A DNA stretch of 64,000 bases from NCBI RefSeq assembly GCF_003324485.1, contig NZ_QODK01000007.1:62001-126000 (forward strand). Reading direction: 5' to 3'. The notes below the pieces were generated by a model that saw only the letters and a program-made list of their open reading frames with translations, ran no database searches and was not told the origin of the DNA. Shown one piece after another: positions 8,836 to 18,339 of this stretch (the first letter of the stretch is position 1; each line of letters starts with the position of its first letter). The position numbers and the translations under genes were made by a program. Origin of the DNA: Cohaesibacter intestini. Lineage in GTDB: Bacteria; Pseudomonadota; Alphaproteobacteria; Rhizobiales; Cohaesibacteraceae.

Positions 8836-9885
8836 CTAGGCAGAATGCTTCTGGCGCAGCCCCTGGCGGAACTGTTCTACCTCACGATAGACGTTGCGCT
8901 GGAGGAACCTGAAATGCTCGACACGCCATTTCATCAGCGCCTCGAAGGTCTTCATGCTGACATCCTGCTCAACGAGAATGCGCAGCAAGGTCCGGTTGCC
9001 TTCGGTGGACAGCAGATGTTCCATGGCCTTGGTCGACAGACCCGGGCGGTCGCTGAGCAGCCAAAGAATATCATCCTTGCGCTCAGCCCGTAACAGGGCC
9101 TGCAGCAGCTCGTCATAGGTGAGTTCACCAAGATTGATCTGCAGGGTCGCTTCTTCGCGATTGACCGGGCCGTCTGAGAGATCATTGGCCGGTTTCATTT
9201 TGGCTTTGCCGCCCACCCCAAAGGCCACCTCATCAAGGGAGCCTTCCTCGCTTGCCTTGACAATCGACATGGGAACGAAGGGGCAGCCATCGGCAAGACT
9301 GTGCAGAATGCTATCATGAAAGGTCTGGTCCTTCAGACAACGTTCGGCGATCAGTGCCTGCAATCGTGGCGAGGATTGGCCAACAATCGAACAGAAGGTC
9401 ATAGCTTGTTGGGAGAAGTCAGCTCCGATATTGCGCACCAACTCCTCGACCACCCCGACAAAGGCACGGGCCATGAGTGCATCCACAAGGCATTCCGGCA
9501 CTTCAGTGCGCCGGGCAATGGCCTTCAGAACCTCTTCGTTGCGCTGACGGGAGGCTGCAATCAGCTTATCGACGCTGAGCAATGGCGAATGCTCGAACAA
9601 GGGAATCACATGCTCGTCAGCTTCCTGCGACAGCTTCTCAGCCAGTTCCGTTGTGATATAGGCGGTCTGTGCCAGCAAGGTAATGATGTCTCGCCTGACG
9701 GAAAGACTGATATGGTCATAGAGATCCATCACCAAGGCGGAAAACAGATTGCGTTCGAGATGGGTCGGTGTGTGGCTGATGCGGCGGACATATTCCGCAG
9801 TCACCTTGCGGACCAGCAAGGAACGCGCTTCGGGATCGGTTTCCCGCGCTAGCGATTCCAATGTCTGACTGATTTGCGCCCCCAT
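8836..9885 (-). CDS. DUF2336 domain-containing protein
   Basis: This 349-residue, helix-rich cytosolic protein matches the alphaproteobacterial DUF2336 family, whose members look like HEAT-type helical repeats. Visible repeats include VMDLYDHISLSVRRDIITLL, HSPLLSVDKLIAASRQRNEE and IVGQSSPRLQALIAERCL. The C-terminal half holds a further set of paired helices (LTYDELLQALLRAERKDD). No catalytic motif or membrane segment is seen. The molecular function is not established, and neighbours give no strong hint. Confidence 0.75.
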   Translation of the reverse strand: MGAQISQTLESLARETDPEARSLLVRKVTAEYVRRISHTPTHLERNLFSALVMDLYDHISLSVRRDIITLLAQTAYITTELAEKLSQEADEHVIPLFEHSPLLSVDKLIAASRQRNEEVLKAIARRTEVPECLVDALMARAFVGVVEELVRNIGADFSQQAMTFCSIVGQSSPRLQALIAERCLKDQTFHDSILHSLADGCPFVPMSIVKASEEGSLDEVAFGVGGKAKMKPANDLSDGPVNREEATLQINLGELTYDELLQALLRAERKDDILWLLSDRPGLSTKAMEHLLSTEGNRTLLRILVEQDVSMKTFEALMKWRVEHFRFLQRNVYREVEQFRQGLRQKHSA

Positions 9886-10072
9886 GGCCTACTCCACTCC
9901 CGGCTGAATTCACAACAGCATCTTATAATTGATCCAGTTTATCCAATAAACCTTAAGAAGTCTTACGAGGAATACTTAAAGTCTTCCTATCCAGGCGAAA
10001 AGAAGTGTTAATACTCTTGATAATTGCAGAAAACCAAACCCGTTTTGTTGGCGGCCACTGGCATTTGGACAC

Positions 10073-10101
10073 AAAAACAGGCCAGCTCGAAAGCTGACCT
10101 G
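10073..10101 (-). terminator. Intrinsic terminator of the HCCA isomerase-like gene
   Basis: Read on the minus strand, a 10-bp stem with one mismatch (CAGGTCAGCT paired with AGCTGGCCTG) is followed by TTTTTGT, 70 bases after the stop codon of the minus-strand gene. Confidence 0.75.
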
Positions 10102-10169
10102 CTGCCAAGCCCTGATCGCGTTATGGGGAAACGCACCGTCCATCTGCTGATTTTCGATGTGATGGTGGA

Positions 10170-10808
10170 CTAGGGCGTGCTGGAGAAAGCCGGGCGACCG
10201 GACTGAATGGCTTCCTCAACCAGATGAAAGCGATCCTGTCCCCAGAAGGGTTCATCCTGATAGACCACACAGGGGGATCCGATAATGTCGTGCGCAATGC
10301 CGCGTTCGGTGTTGGCTTCATAAATGGCGGCGACCGTGTCGCTTTCAGCCTTTTGCAACACCGCGTCAGCATCTTCACCAACCGCGCTCAAACAAGCGGC
10401 GACTACGTCCCGTTCTGCAATGTTGGCCTCCTCCACCCAGACCTTGCGCATGATCGCAGTCATTAGGGCTGCGGGGTCGCGTCCCTCTTCAATCACAGCG
10501 ATGACAGCAGAGTCGGCCAAAGCGGGATTTGTGGGGAAGTATTTCGGCTGCAGGTTCATCTCAAGGCCGTGGTGGGCGCGCCAGCGCTGCAATTCCAGCA
10601 TCCGATTGCGGTTGCGGGCCGGATTGCGGTCGCCAAGGGCAAGACCGCCGGAGGCTGCGAAGACCTTGCCAAGCTGGATCGGCCGATAAGTGACATTGAG
10701 TTGAAGCCGTGAGGCCATGTCCAGAAAGGCCTGATGGCCGATATAGGCAAAGGAGGAGATGGTGGTGAAATAATAGTCCACCGATGCACCGGTCTTGATG
10801 TCAGTCAT
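10170..10808 (-). CDS. 2-hydroxychromene-2-carboxylate isomerase family protein (DsbA/kappa-GST fold)
   Basis: This 212-residue protein carries the HCCA isomerase pattern: VDYYFTTISSFAYIGH at the N-terminus with the Ser that binds glutathione in the family, and the C-terminal signature IGSPCVVYQDEPFWGQDRF. The family performs glutathione-dependent isomerisation in naphthalene degradation, but many homologues lie outside such pathways and may act on other aromatic or thiol substrates. No aromatic-degradation genes are nearby, so the substrate is unknown. The Shine-Dalgarno is weak (GGACAA). Confidence 0.85.
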   Translation of the reverse strand: MTDIKTGASVDYYFTTISSFAYIGHQAFLDMASRLQLNVTYRPIQLGKVFAASGGLALGDRNPARNRNRMLELQRWRAHHGLEMNLQPKYFPTNPALADSAVIAVIEEGRDPAALMTAIMRKVWVEEANIAERDVVAACLSAVGEDADAVLQKAESDTVAAIYEANTERGIAHDIIGSPCVVYQDEPFWGQDRFHLVEEAIQSGRPAFSSTP

Positions 10809-11142
10809 CTTGTTTGTCCAAGGGTTGATCCAGAAAACACGTAGTCGATTTCCGGACCTTACATTAATTTTTACCGATTAGTCTAAATTAAATTTTGGTG
10901 CCGCTGATTATTCCATGCACGATGTCGTGAAGCGGCGATTCATCCACAAGGCCAGACATGGCCATTCTCTAATAAAGCAAATTAAATCAATATTTTATTT
11001 ATTATTTTCCAGCAAACAGCATAGATATTCTCGATTGCTGCAAAAGAAGACACAATCGTGGGGAATGGTCGCAGCATGCAGACATTTGCCATTCGAGGGC
11101 ACTTGCCGGGACGGGTGCCCAGCTCTGAAAGGATCTCGCGCC
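10809..11142. other. AT-rich divergent promoter region
   Basis: This 334-base spacer between the isomerase-like gene (minus) and the Nudix gene (plus) is AT-rich around 10860-11040. It must contain both promoters, but I could not identify convincing -35/-10 pairs. An open frame from 10915 continues into the Nudix gene but shows no family similarity. Confidence 0.4.
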
Positions 11143-11679
11143 ATGACGATCAAACAGCTTTCCTCAAAACTGGTCTATGAAAATCGCTGGATGTCTCTAC
11201 GCGAGGATGAGGTGCGCTTTTCCGGTGGCTTTGAGGGCATTTACAGCGTCGTCGACAAGCCCGACTTTGCTGCGATCATTCCCATTCATGATGATGGGCG
11301 AATCCAGCTGGTGCAGCAATATCGCTATCCCGTCGGCGGGCGCTTTTGGGAAGTGCCGCAGGGGGCATGGGAAGACAGCCCCGATGTTGATCCCTTTGCC
11401 CTGGCAGCAGGCGAGCTGGAAGAGGAAACCGGCTATCGGGCGACGGAATGGGAAAAGCTCGGCCAGTTCTACAATTCCTATGGCTTTCTCAATCAGACCT
11501 GCCATTTGTTCGTCGCCCGTGGCTTGAGCGAAGGGGTGATGAACCGGGAGGAGACCGAAGCGGGCATGGAAACCGCCGCCTTCACCTATGAGGAAGTACT
11601 GGCCATGATCAAGAGCGGTGAGATCCCGGATTCGGTGACCCTGTCGGCCCTTGGTTATTGGCGGATGATGGCGGGGTGA
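11143..11679 (+). CDS. Nudix hydrolase, ADP-ribose pyrophosphatase-like
   Basis: This 178-residue protein has a Nudix domain: an RIQLVQQYRYPVGGRFWEVP strand region typical of ADP-sugar pyrophosphatases, then the Nudix box region containing AAGELEEETGY. The box Arg that normally precedes the first Glu (REL) is Gly here; the metal-binding Glu residues are intact. The frame is open from 10915, but the ATG at 11143 is chosen because AAAGGA precedes it and family similarity starts there. The likely role is housecleaning hydrolysis of ADP-ribose or a similar nucleoside diphosphate sugar. Confidence 0.85.
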   Translation: MTIKQLSSKLVYENRWMSLREDEVRFSGGFEGIYSVVDKPDFAAIIPIHDDGRIQLVQQYRYPVGGRFWEVPQGAWEDSPDVDPFALAAGELEEETGYRATEWEKLGQFYNSYGFLNQTCHLFVARGLSEGVMNREETEAGMETAAFTYEEVLAMIKSGEIPDSVTLSALGYWRMMAG

Positions 11680-11699
11680 TCTTCGTGGTGGTGATCACA

Positions 11700-11734
11700 A
11701 AAAAAGGCCGGGAGCGGATGCGTCCCGGCCTTTT
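11700..11734. terminator. Bidirectional intrinsic terminator
   Basis: GGCCGGGA/TCCCGGCC with a 9-nt loop is flanked by A and T runs and lies between the convergent Nudix and fadB-like genes. Confidence 0.9.
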
Positions 11735-11754
11735 GATTTCATGGTCTTGTCGGC

Positions 11755-13968
11755 TTATTCAGCGGCGACCTTGCTGCTTTCCGGGTTGAAGCGGACATAG
11801 AAGCGATCCTTGTTGGCCGCCATGTCTTCAAGCAAGCTCGGTGCCTTAAAGCGCTCGCCGAATTTGGCTTCCAGCGCCTTGCATTTGGCAAGGAAGGCAG
11901 GCGTCCCCATCGTGTCGATATAGGAGAAAACACCGCCGGTGAAAGGGGCAAAGCCGAAGCCGAGGATCGAGCCGACATCAGCCTCGCGGACATCTTCCAG
12001 CACGCCATCTTCAAACACCCGCACGGCTTCCACCGCTTGGGCGACCAGCAGGCGATCCTTGATCTCGGCATGGTCGATGCTGTCGGCATCCAGCTGCGGC
12101 GCGAGGTCTTTGAGGCCCGGCCAGAGGCGTTTGTTGCGGCCTTCATAATCATAGAAGCCCTTGCCGTTTTTGCGGCCAAGACGACCCTCATCCACCACCA
12201 GCTTTTTCAGCAAGGCTTCCTGAGCAGGGTCGACCGAGCCTTCGCCCAATTGCTTTTTGGTGGTCTGAAGGATGTTCCAGGCCAATTCCAAAGCCACCTC
12301 GTCATTCAAAGACAAAGGACCGACCGGCATGCCCGCCTGTTTGGCGAGATTTTCGACCATTGCTGCCGGGACGCCTTCGGTCAGCATCAAGTGGCCTTCG
12401 CGGACATAGGCCAGCACCGAGCGATTGGCAAAGAAGCCACGGCCATCATTGACGAGGATCGGGGTCTTCTTGATCAGAGCGACGAAATCGAGCGCCTTGG
12501 CGATGGCTTCATCGCCGGTTTCCTTGCCCTTGATCACTTCGACCAGCATCATCTTATCAACCGGCGAGAAGAAGTGGATGCCAATGAAGCCTGCCGGATT
12601 GGACACGGCTTTTGCCAGACCGGTGATTGGCAGGGTGGAGGTGTTGGAGGCGATGGTGCAGCCCTTGCCAACCACGGCTTCGATTTTCTGGAAAATCGAA
12701 GCTTTCAATTCGGGATCTTCAAACACCGCTTCGATCACCAGATCGCAATCCGCAAGCTGGGCATAATCGTTGGTCGGGGTGACGCGGGAGAGGATCGCTT
12801 CGACCTTATCCTGCGTCGTGCGGCCTTTTTTCAGCGCCTTGGTCAGGGTCTCTTCGATATGGCCCTTGCCCTTGTCGGCGCTGTCTTGGTCACGATCCAC
12901 CAGCACCACGTCAAGCCCGGCCTTGGCCGAGACATGGGCAATGCCTGCCCCCATGAAGCCAGCGCCGATGACGGCGACTTTCTTCAGGTCACTCTTCGGC
13001 ACGCCAGTGGGACGACGGGCCCCTTTGCCCAACTCTTGCATATTGAGGAACAGGGAGCGGATCATATTGGCCGCTTCCGGGGTGGCGACGGTCTTGGCGA
13101 AATAGCGGCTCTCGATTTTCAGCGCCGTGTCCATATCCATCAACAGGCCTTCATAGGCTGCGCGGATCATGTAGCGGATGGCCGGGTAATTGTCGTGGGT
13201 CTCGCGGCGATAAATCGCGCCGACCGCTGGCCAAACCTGAAAACCGGCTGGGCTGTAAACCCGACCCGATGGCAGCTTGAAGCCCTTTTGATCCCATGGT
13301 TTGACGGCTTTGAGGCCATCGCGGATCATTTGCTTGGCGGCTTCGATCAGCTCATCCGCAGGCACCACCTTGTCGATGATTTTCGACGCAAGCGCCCGTT
13401 TCGGGGCCAGCATGGAGCCTTTCATCAGGAATTGCAGGCCTTGCTGCGTGTCCATCATCCGCAGGATACGGGTGGTGCCACCGGCGCCGGGGAAGAGACC
13501 AACCTTGACCTCTGGCAGGCCGATCTTGGCGCTGTCCTTGTCGACCATCACCCGGCCATGGCAGGCGAGCGCCAACTCACAGGCGCCGCCCGCAGCGGTG
13601 CCATTCAAGGCGGCGACCCAAGGCTTGCCGGAAGTCTCGAGCTTGCGGAAGGTCAGGGTCAGGCGGCGGCTTTCCTCGAACAATTCGGTTGCCGCTGCGG
13701 TCTGGCCTTTTTCAGCAATGGCCTTTTGATATTGGCCCAGCAGCCCCTGCAGCATGGTGAGATCGGCACCACCGGAAAACTGGCTCTTGCCAGAGGTGAC
13801 AACGACCGCTTTCACCGCCTCATTGGCGGTCATGTCGTCAATCACCTTGTCAAGCTCAAGGATCACCTCTCCGGTGAAGACATTCATCGAGCGGTCGGGC
13901 ATGTCCCAAGTCAGGAGCGCGATGCCGTCGGCGTCAATGTCGGTTTTAAAATTGATATAGTCAGACAT
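11755..13968 (-). CDS. fadB: Bifunctional enoyl-CoA hydratase/3-hydroxyacyl-CoA dehydrogenase (FadB/FadJ-type)
   Basis: This 737-residue fusion has an N-terminal crotonase domain (about 1-190) with catalytic Glu residues in GGACELAL and GLPEVKVGLFPG. The NAD-binding domain begins near residue 335 (VIGAGFMGAGIAHVSAKAG), and the C-terminal 3HCDH domains carry the catalytic His region GIHFFSPVDKMMLVEVI. It catalyses hydration of enoyl-CoA and NAD-dependent oxidation of 3-hydroxyacyl-CoA in beta-oxidation. The length matches FadB/FadJ proteins. It is the last gene of an operon with the thiolase (15 bases upstream) and acyl-CoA dehydrogenase. The symbol is approximate because fadB and fadJ cannot be separated by eye. 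Confidence 0.93.
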   Translation of the reverse strand: MSDYINFKTDIDADGIALLTWDMPDRSMNVFTGEVILELDKVIDDMTANEAVKAVVVTSGKSQFSGGADLTMLQGLLGQYQKAIAEKGQTAAATELFEESRRLTLTFRKLETSGKPWVAALNGTAAGGACELALACHGRVMVDKDSAKIGLPEVKVGLFPGAGGTTRILRMMDTQQGLQFLMKGSMLAPKRALASKIIDKVVPADELIEAAKQMIRDGLKAVKPWDQKGFKLPSGRVYSPAGFQVWPAVGAIYRRETHDNYPAIRYMIRAAYEGLLMDMDTALKIESRYFAKTVATPEAANMIRSLFLNMQELGKGARRPTGVPKSDLKKVAVIGAGFMGAGIAHVSAKAGLDVVLVDRDQDSADKGKGHIEETLTKALKKGRTTQDKVEAILSRVTPTNDYAQLADCDLVIEAVFEDPELKASIFQKIEAVVGKGCTIASNTSTLPITGLAKAVSNPAGFIGIHFFSPVDKMMLVEVIKGKETGDEAIAKALDFVALIKKTPILVNDGRGFFANRSVLAYVREGHLMLTEGVPAAMVENLAKQAGMPVGPLSLNDEVALELAWNILQTTKKQLGEGSVDPAQEALLKKLVVDEGRLGRKNGKGFYDYEGRNKRLWPGLKDLAPQLDADSIDHAEIKDRLLVAQAVEAVRVFEDGVLEDVREADVGSILGFGFAPFTGGVFSYIDTMGTPAFLAKCKALEAKFGERFKAPSLLEDMAANKDRFYVRFNPESSKVAAE

Positions 13969-13982
13969 GTCTCTGGCCTCCC

Positions 13983-15191
13983 TTATACGCGCTCAATGAT
14001 GGTCGCGGTGCCCATGCCTGCGCCGATGCACAGGGTCACGAGCGCAATATTCTGATCACGGCGTTCAAGCTCATCGAGCACGGTGCCCATAATCATCGCG
14101 CCAGTCGCCCCTAAAGGGTGCCCCATGGCAATCGCACCGCCATTGACGTTGACCGTGGCAGGATCGGCCTGAAAATACTGCATGAAGCGCAACACCACCG
14201 AGGCGAAGGCTTCGTTGACCTCGATCAGATCGATGTCGGAGAAGGACATGCCAGCGCGTTTGAGAACCTTGTCGGTGACATCGGTCGGGCCGGTCAGCAT
14301 CAGGGCTGGCTCGGAGCCAATATTGGCAAAGGCGCGGATGCGGGCACGCGGCTTGAGGCCTGCGGCTTTGCCCGCCTCTTCATTGCCAATCAGGATGGCA
14401 GCGGCCCCATCGACGATGCCGGACGAGTTGCCCGCATGGTGGATATGGTTGATCGCTTCGATCTCTGGATAGCGTTCCATTGCCACCGCATTGAAGCCGC
14501 CCATTTCGCCGATCATACCGAAGGAGGGATTGAGCTTGGCGAGGTCATCACTGGTGGTGCCGGGGCGCATATGCTCATCCTTGTCGAGGATCAGCGCGCC
14601 GTTGATGTCGGTCACCGGGACGACGGATTTGTCGAAATAGCCATTGTCCCATGCATGGGCGGCGCGTTTCTGGCTTTCCACCGACAGGGCATCGGCCTGT
14701 TCGCGGCTGAAGCCATATTTGGTGGCGATCAGGTCGGCGGAGACCCCTTGCGGCATGAAGTAAGACGGCACATTGACGCCCGGATCCATGAACCAAGCGC
14801 CGCCCGATGAGCCAAGCCCGAGGCGCGACATGGCTTCAACGCCGCCACCGATGGTCATATCATGCGCGCCTGCCATCACCTGACTGGCGGCCATATTGAT
14901 GGCATCAAGGCCAGAGGCGCAGAAGCGATTGATCTGCATGCCCGGCACGGACTGGTCATAATTGGCGGCAAAGGCGGCCGCGCGCGGAATGACACCACCC
15001 GCTTCGCCGATCGGATCAACACAGCCCAGCACGATATCGTCGACCAGTTTGGTGTCCAGACCGTTGCGATCGCGAAGGGCTTTCAAAGTGCTGGCGGCCA
15101 ACTGCACTGCCGGTACTTCATGCAAAGCCCCGTCGGCCTTGCCACGCCCGCGTGGCGTGCGCACATGATCATAGATAAAAGCGTCTGCCAT
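13983..15191 (-). CDS. fadA: Acetyl-CoA C-acyltransferase (thiolase)
   Basis: This 402-residue thiolase has the acyl-accepting Cys91 in [14 protein letters not shown], His358 in [15 protein letters not shown] and the proton-transfer Cys388 in CIGAGMGTA. It cleaves 3-ketoacyl-CoA to acetyl-CoA and a shortened acyl-CoA. The motif before the active-site loop reads [15 protein letters not shown]; most family members have T-A-G-N-S/A-S-G-I-N-D-G, a mild variation. It is cotranscribed with the FadB-type gene 15 bases downstream and follows the acyl-CoA dehydrogenase gene by about 120 bases. Confidence 0.94.
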   Translation of the reverse strand: MADAFIYDHVRTPRGRGKADGALHEVPAVQLAASTLKALRDRNGLDTKLVDDIVLGCVDPIGEAGGVIPRAAAFAANYDQSVPGMQINRFCASGLDAINMAASQVMAGAHDMTIGGGVEAMSRLGLGSSGGAWFMDPGVNVPSYFMPQGVSADLIATKYGFSREQADALSVESQKRAAHAWDNGYFDKSVVPVTDINGALILDKDEHMRPGTTSDDLAKLNPSFGMIGEMGGFNAVAMERYPEIEAINHIHHAGNSSGIVDGAAAILIGNEEAGKAAGLKPRARIRAFANIGSEPALMLTGPTDVTDKVLKRAGMSFSDIDLIEVNEAFASVVLRFMQYFQADPATVNVNGGAIAMGHPLGATGAMIMGTVLDELERRDQNIALVTLCIGAGMGTATIIERV

Positions 15192-15313
15192 GAATTGTCT
15201 CCCCGGGGGAAGGCTCCCGGCCCGTTAAGGCCCCTTCCCTCTCTTTGTTCAAAACGATTTCCTGCCGCCTTGGTGTCAAGCCAAAGGCGGCAGGTCATGG
15301 TGTTTGTTTGATC

Positions 15314-17101
15314 TTAGAAGCTTTCCGCAGGCAGCGCCATCACACTGTCGGCCCCAACCATGATGCGATCGCGGCGCATGGCGGTGGTTGGCATGGTGCG
15401 TTCCATGTAGAATTTGGCCAAAGCCAGCTTGGTGTCAAAGAAGCTCTTGCGGCTCTCATCGGTATTTTTGAGCGCAACTTCAACGATCTGGCTCCACATA
15501 TAGCCGAGCATCACCGTGCCGAAGAGATGCATATAATCGACCGAGCCTGCGCCCGCATGATCCGGGTTGCCAAGGGCATTGTTGCCGAACCACATGGTGG
15601 CTTTCTGCAGATCCTCGGCCCCGGCTTTCAGCGGCAGCACGAAGGGTGCCATGGCTTCGTCGCTGGCATGCTTCTCGGCATAAGCGCCCAGCTCCTGGAA
15701 CAAAGCCATGATGCCACGTCCGCCATTGGCCATCAGCTTGCGGCCAACGAGGTCGAGCGCCTGAATGCCATTGGCCCCCTCATAGATCATGGTGATGCGG
15801 GCATCGCGAACAAACTGGGACGCGCCGGTTTCCTCGATGAAACCATGGCCACCAAAGACCTGCTGGCCGAGCACGGCATTTTCAAAGCCCATATCGGTGA
15901 GGTAGCCCTTGAGGACCGGCGTCAACAGGCTGAGGCGATCATCGGCAATCTGGCGGACTTTCTCGTCCGGATGCTTGTGAGCGATGTCAGACTGGATCGA
16001 TGCATAAAGGCAGAAGGCACGGGCGGCTTCGTTGAAGCTGCGCATGGCCAGCAGCATCCGGCGAATGTCAGGATGGACGATCAACGGATCGGCTGGGCCG
16101 TCAGGATTTTTGGTGCCGGTCAGGGCACGGCCCTGCAAGCGATCCTTGGCATAGTCGCGGGCATGCTGATAGGCGGCCTCCGACTGGGTCAGGCCCTGAA
16201 TGGCCACGCCGAGGCGGGCTTCATTCATCATCACGAACATCGCCTTGAGGCCTTTATTTTCCTCACCGACAAGCCAGCCCTGCGAGCCGTCAAAATTCAT
16301 CACGCAGGTGGAATTGGCATGGATGCCCATTTTCTCTTCGATCTTGCCGACCGAGACATGGTTGGCCTCGCCGGGATTGTTGTCGGCATCTGGCACGAAT
16401 TTCGGCACGACAAACAGCGAGATGCCCTTGGTGCCAGCGGGTGCGCCTTCGATGCGGGCGAGGACCAGATGGATGACATTTTCCGACAGGTCATGGTCGC
16501 CGGCGGAAATGAAGATCTTGGTGCCGGAAATCTTGTAGCTGCCATCATCCTGCGGCACCGCCTTGGTGCGCAGCAGACCCAGATCGGTGCCGCAATGAGG
16601 CTCGGTCAGGTTCATGGTGCCGGTCCAATTGCCTTCGACCATTTTGGGCAGGAAGCGCTGCTTGATCTCGTCGCTGGCATGGACATCCATTGCCGCATAG
16701 GCCCCTTGGGTCAGGCCCGGATACATGGAGAAGGACAGATTGGCGGTGCCAAGATACTCGTTGATGATCACATTGAGGGTGGTTGGCAGACCCTGCCCGC
16801 CATAATCCGGGTCGGCAGACAGACCCATCCAGCCGCCTTCGACAAACTGATCCCATGCTGCCTTGAAGCCGGTCGGCGTGGTGACGCGCCCGTCTTCATG
16901 CAACTGACAGCCCTCGACATCGCCGGACATATTGAGCGGCTGAAGCACTTCGGAGGCGAATTTGCCACCTTCATTGAGGATGGCTTCCACCAGATCCTCG
17001 GTCGCTTCTTCATAGCCGGGCAAAGTGTTGAGCGCCTCAAGGCCGAAAACGTCTTTCAGCAGGAAAAGGCTTTCTTCCACCGGGATGGTCAGATTTGGCA
17101 T
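15314..17101 (-). CDS. Acyl-CoA dehydrogenase, long form with C-terminal extension
   Basis: This 595-residue FAD enzyme is about 200 residues longer than a short-chain acyl-CoA dehydrogenase and matches the family with an N-terminal capping segment and extra C-terminal domain. EPHCGTDLGLLRTKA and ISGTKIFISAGDHDL form the flavin/substrate region, and the catalytic base is the Glu near residue 441 in MIYEGANGIQALDL. It carries out the first oxidation of beta-oxidation. The start has GAGGGAG about 8 bases upstream. It heads the fad operon, with a TTACG-type dyad about 140 bases upstream and the MerR regulator gene beyond it. Confidence 0.93.
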   Translation of the reverse strand: MPNLTIPVEESLFLLKDVFGLEALNTLPGYEEATEDLVEAILNEGGKFASEVLQPLNMSGDVEGCQLHEDGRVTTPTGFKAAWDQFVEGGWMGLSADPDYGGQGLPTTLNVIINEYLGTANLSFSMYPGLTQGAYAAMDVHASDEIKQRFLPKMVEGNWTGTMNLTEPHCGTDLGLLRTKAVPQDDGSYKISGTKIFISAGDHDLSENVIHLVLARIEGAPAGTKGISLFVVPKFVPDADNNPGEANHVSVGKIEEKMGIHANSTCVMNFDGSQGWLVGEENKGLKAMFVMMNEARLGVAIQGLTQSEAAYQHARDYAKDRLQGRALTGTKNPDGPADPLIVHPDIRRMLLAMRSFNEAARAFCLYASIQSDIAHKHPDEKVRQIADDRLSLLTPVLKGYLTDMGFENAVLGQQVFGGHGFIEETGASQFVRDARITMIYEGANGIQALDLVGRKLMANGGRGIMALFQELGAYAEKHASDEAMAPFVLPLKAGAEDLQKATMWFGNNALGNPDHAGAGSVDYMHLFGTVMLGYMWSQIVEVALKNTDESRKSFFDTKLALAKFYMERTMPTTAMRRDRIMVGADSVMALPAESF

Positions 17102-17237
17102 GGTGTGTCTCCCTCATTTGATCCGCGCCAATTTACAGCGACAGGCCGTCATAGGTGCCCCCTATTGGTAGCCCATGTGGCGGTTTCAGATCGATTCCCT
17201 CGTTGATCCGGGAGCATTTTCCTCCGATTGGATCAAC

Positions 17238-17253
17238 CTTACGTTCGCGTAAG
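17238..17253 (-). promoter_or_regulatory. Operator-like dyad upstream of the fad operon
   Basis: CTTACG-TTCG-CGTAAG is a perfect 6-bp dyad with a 4-base centre. It shares the TTAC-(C/G)-N4-(C/G)-GTAA plan with the dyad upstream of the MerR gene at 18080-18097. This makes it a candidate MerR binding site controlling the acyl-CoA dehydrogenase promoter. Confidence 0.55.
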
Positions 17254-17486
17254 CGTTAGGCTAGATATAACGCGAAGCCTGCCTCTATTCAAGGGCAGAA
17301 AGCACGCTCACCGACCAAAGTCTGCCCGCGACAAGTCACATCTGTGCGACTGTCGCCAAATGACGTAGGGGAGCGTTGACCTTGCAGCCCAAAGGTGCAA
17401 AAGGCAACCATACCTGTCTTCTCTGGAAAAACCCGGATCACGCCAAGATCCGCTGCAAACAAACCTTCTTTCCTGGCCAAAAAGCG

Positions 17487-17513
17487 AAAAGGCGCACCGA
17501 CCTTCGGCACGCC
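17487..17513 (-). terminator. Intrinsic terminator of the MerR gene
   Basis: On the minus strand GGCGTGCC pairs with GGTGCGCC (two wobbles, 7-nt loop), followed by TTTTCGCTTTTT. It lies about 50 bases past the regulator's stop codon. Confidence 0.65.
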
Positions 17514-17559
17514 TTGAAAGCAAATCACCCTTGCATTCGGACCATGTCACCTCCGCTTG

Positions 17560-18024
17560 TCAGGCTTCGCTCTTTTCTTTCTCCCGCAGCATGCCGGAGA
17601 CCACGGCAACGGTGCGTTCGAGATCGGCGATGGCCTGATCGACATCCTCGCGTTGCTGACGCAGCACGTTGATTTGCTGGGTGAAGCGGTCCAGAGCCAC
17701 GCGCAGTTGCGTCACTTGCCCGTCCCGCAGATCATACAGATCGAGCATATCCTTGATTTCAGTCAGGGAGAAACCGACCTTCTTACCCATCAGGACCAGC
17801 TTCAGACGGGCACGGTCGCGGCGAGAATAGATCCGCGACATGCCCTCGCGGCGTGGATTGAGCAAATTCTTGTCTTCATAAAAGCGCAAGGTGCGCAAGG
17901 TGACACCGAATTCCTTGGCGAGGTCGCCAATGGTGTAGGAGAGCGGGCCGGTGTCGTTGGTCGAGGCGGTCAGGACATCCTTGCCTTCATCCGGCGCACG
18001 CATGGTTTGTTGTTCTTCATTCAC
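17560..18024 (-). CDS. MerR-family transcriptional regulator of fatty acid oxidation genes
   Basis: The product (154 residues from the GTG at 18024) has a MerR winged helix (YTIGDLAKEFGVTLRTLRFY), the RIYSRRDRARLKLVLMGKK wing region and a C-terminal dimerisation coiled coil (LRVALDRFTQQINVLRQQRE). The frame is open to a TTG at 18069, but GAGGGAG nine bases before the GTG makes the later start better. It has no Cys-rich metal site, so it is not a metal sensor; an acyl-CoA or related ligand is likely. It lies directly upstream of the fad operon, and similar MerR proteins (LiuR-type) control acyl-CoA catabolism in proteobacteria. Confidence 0.87.
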   Translation of the reverse strand: MNEEQQTMRAPDEGKDVLTASTNDTGPLSYTIGDLAKEFGVTLRTLRFYEDKNLLNPRREGMSRIYSRRDRARLKLVLMGKKVGFSLTEIKDMLDLYDLRDGQVTQLRVALDRFTQQINVLRQQREDVDQAIADLERTVAVVSGMLREKEKSEA

Positions 18025-18079
18025 GACCCTAAACTCCCTCGCTGAAATCGCATCTTTGTGACGATACAAAATCTCGCCA

Positions 18080-18097
18080 GTTTACCTAATGGTAAAC
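18080..18097 (-). promoter_or_regulatory. Operator-like dyad upstream of the MerR gene
   Basis: GTTTACC-TAAT-GGTAAAC is a perfect 7-bp dyad with a 4-base centre, 56 bases before the preferred GTG start. Its resemblance to the dyad upstream of the fad operon suggests autoregulation. Confidence 0.55.
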
Positions 18098-18339
18098 CAC
18101 CGTTCGCGGTCGCTGTCAATGCGACAGGTTGGATTTTGTGTACCAAATGCGGGATCGCTGCATTGCGCCCCGGTGCCTTTCCACCCTGCCCGCCCCCAAG
18201 GGAGGTGAGGGCAGCATGCTGCACCAGCAAGGCCTGTATTTTCGGGCATTTCATATACCAGAAATTGCGTAGAGTTCGCCAGATTTATGGTGAGCAAAGG
18301 GTTAACAGAATAGGTAATTTTCGCAATTCGCGTTTCCCA

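Larger units (their letters stand above)
17102..17559. other. Upstream region of the fad operon
   Basis: This 458-base spacer holds the operator-like dyad at 17238-17253 and, nearer the MerR gene, its terminator at 17487-17513. Short ORFs inside have no support. Confidence 0.5.

Noticed and set aside
12037-14055. 672-codon ORF on the plus strand
   Set aside because: It lies antisense to the well-supported FadB-type gene and part of the thiolase gene and has no recognisable domain; GC-rich codon use makes such shadow frames long.
15245-17206. 653-codon ORF on the plus strand
   Set aside because: Antisense shadow of the acyl-CoA dehydrogenase gene, whose motifs and operon context are clear.
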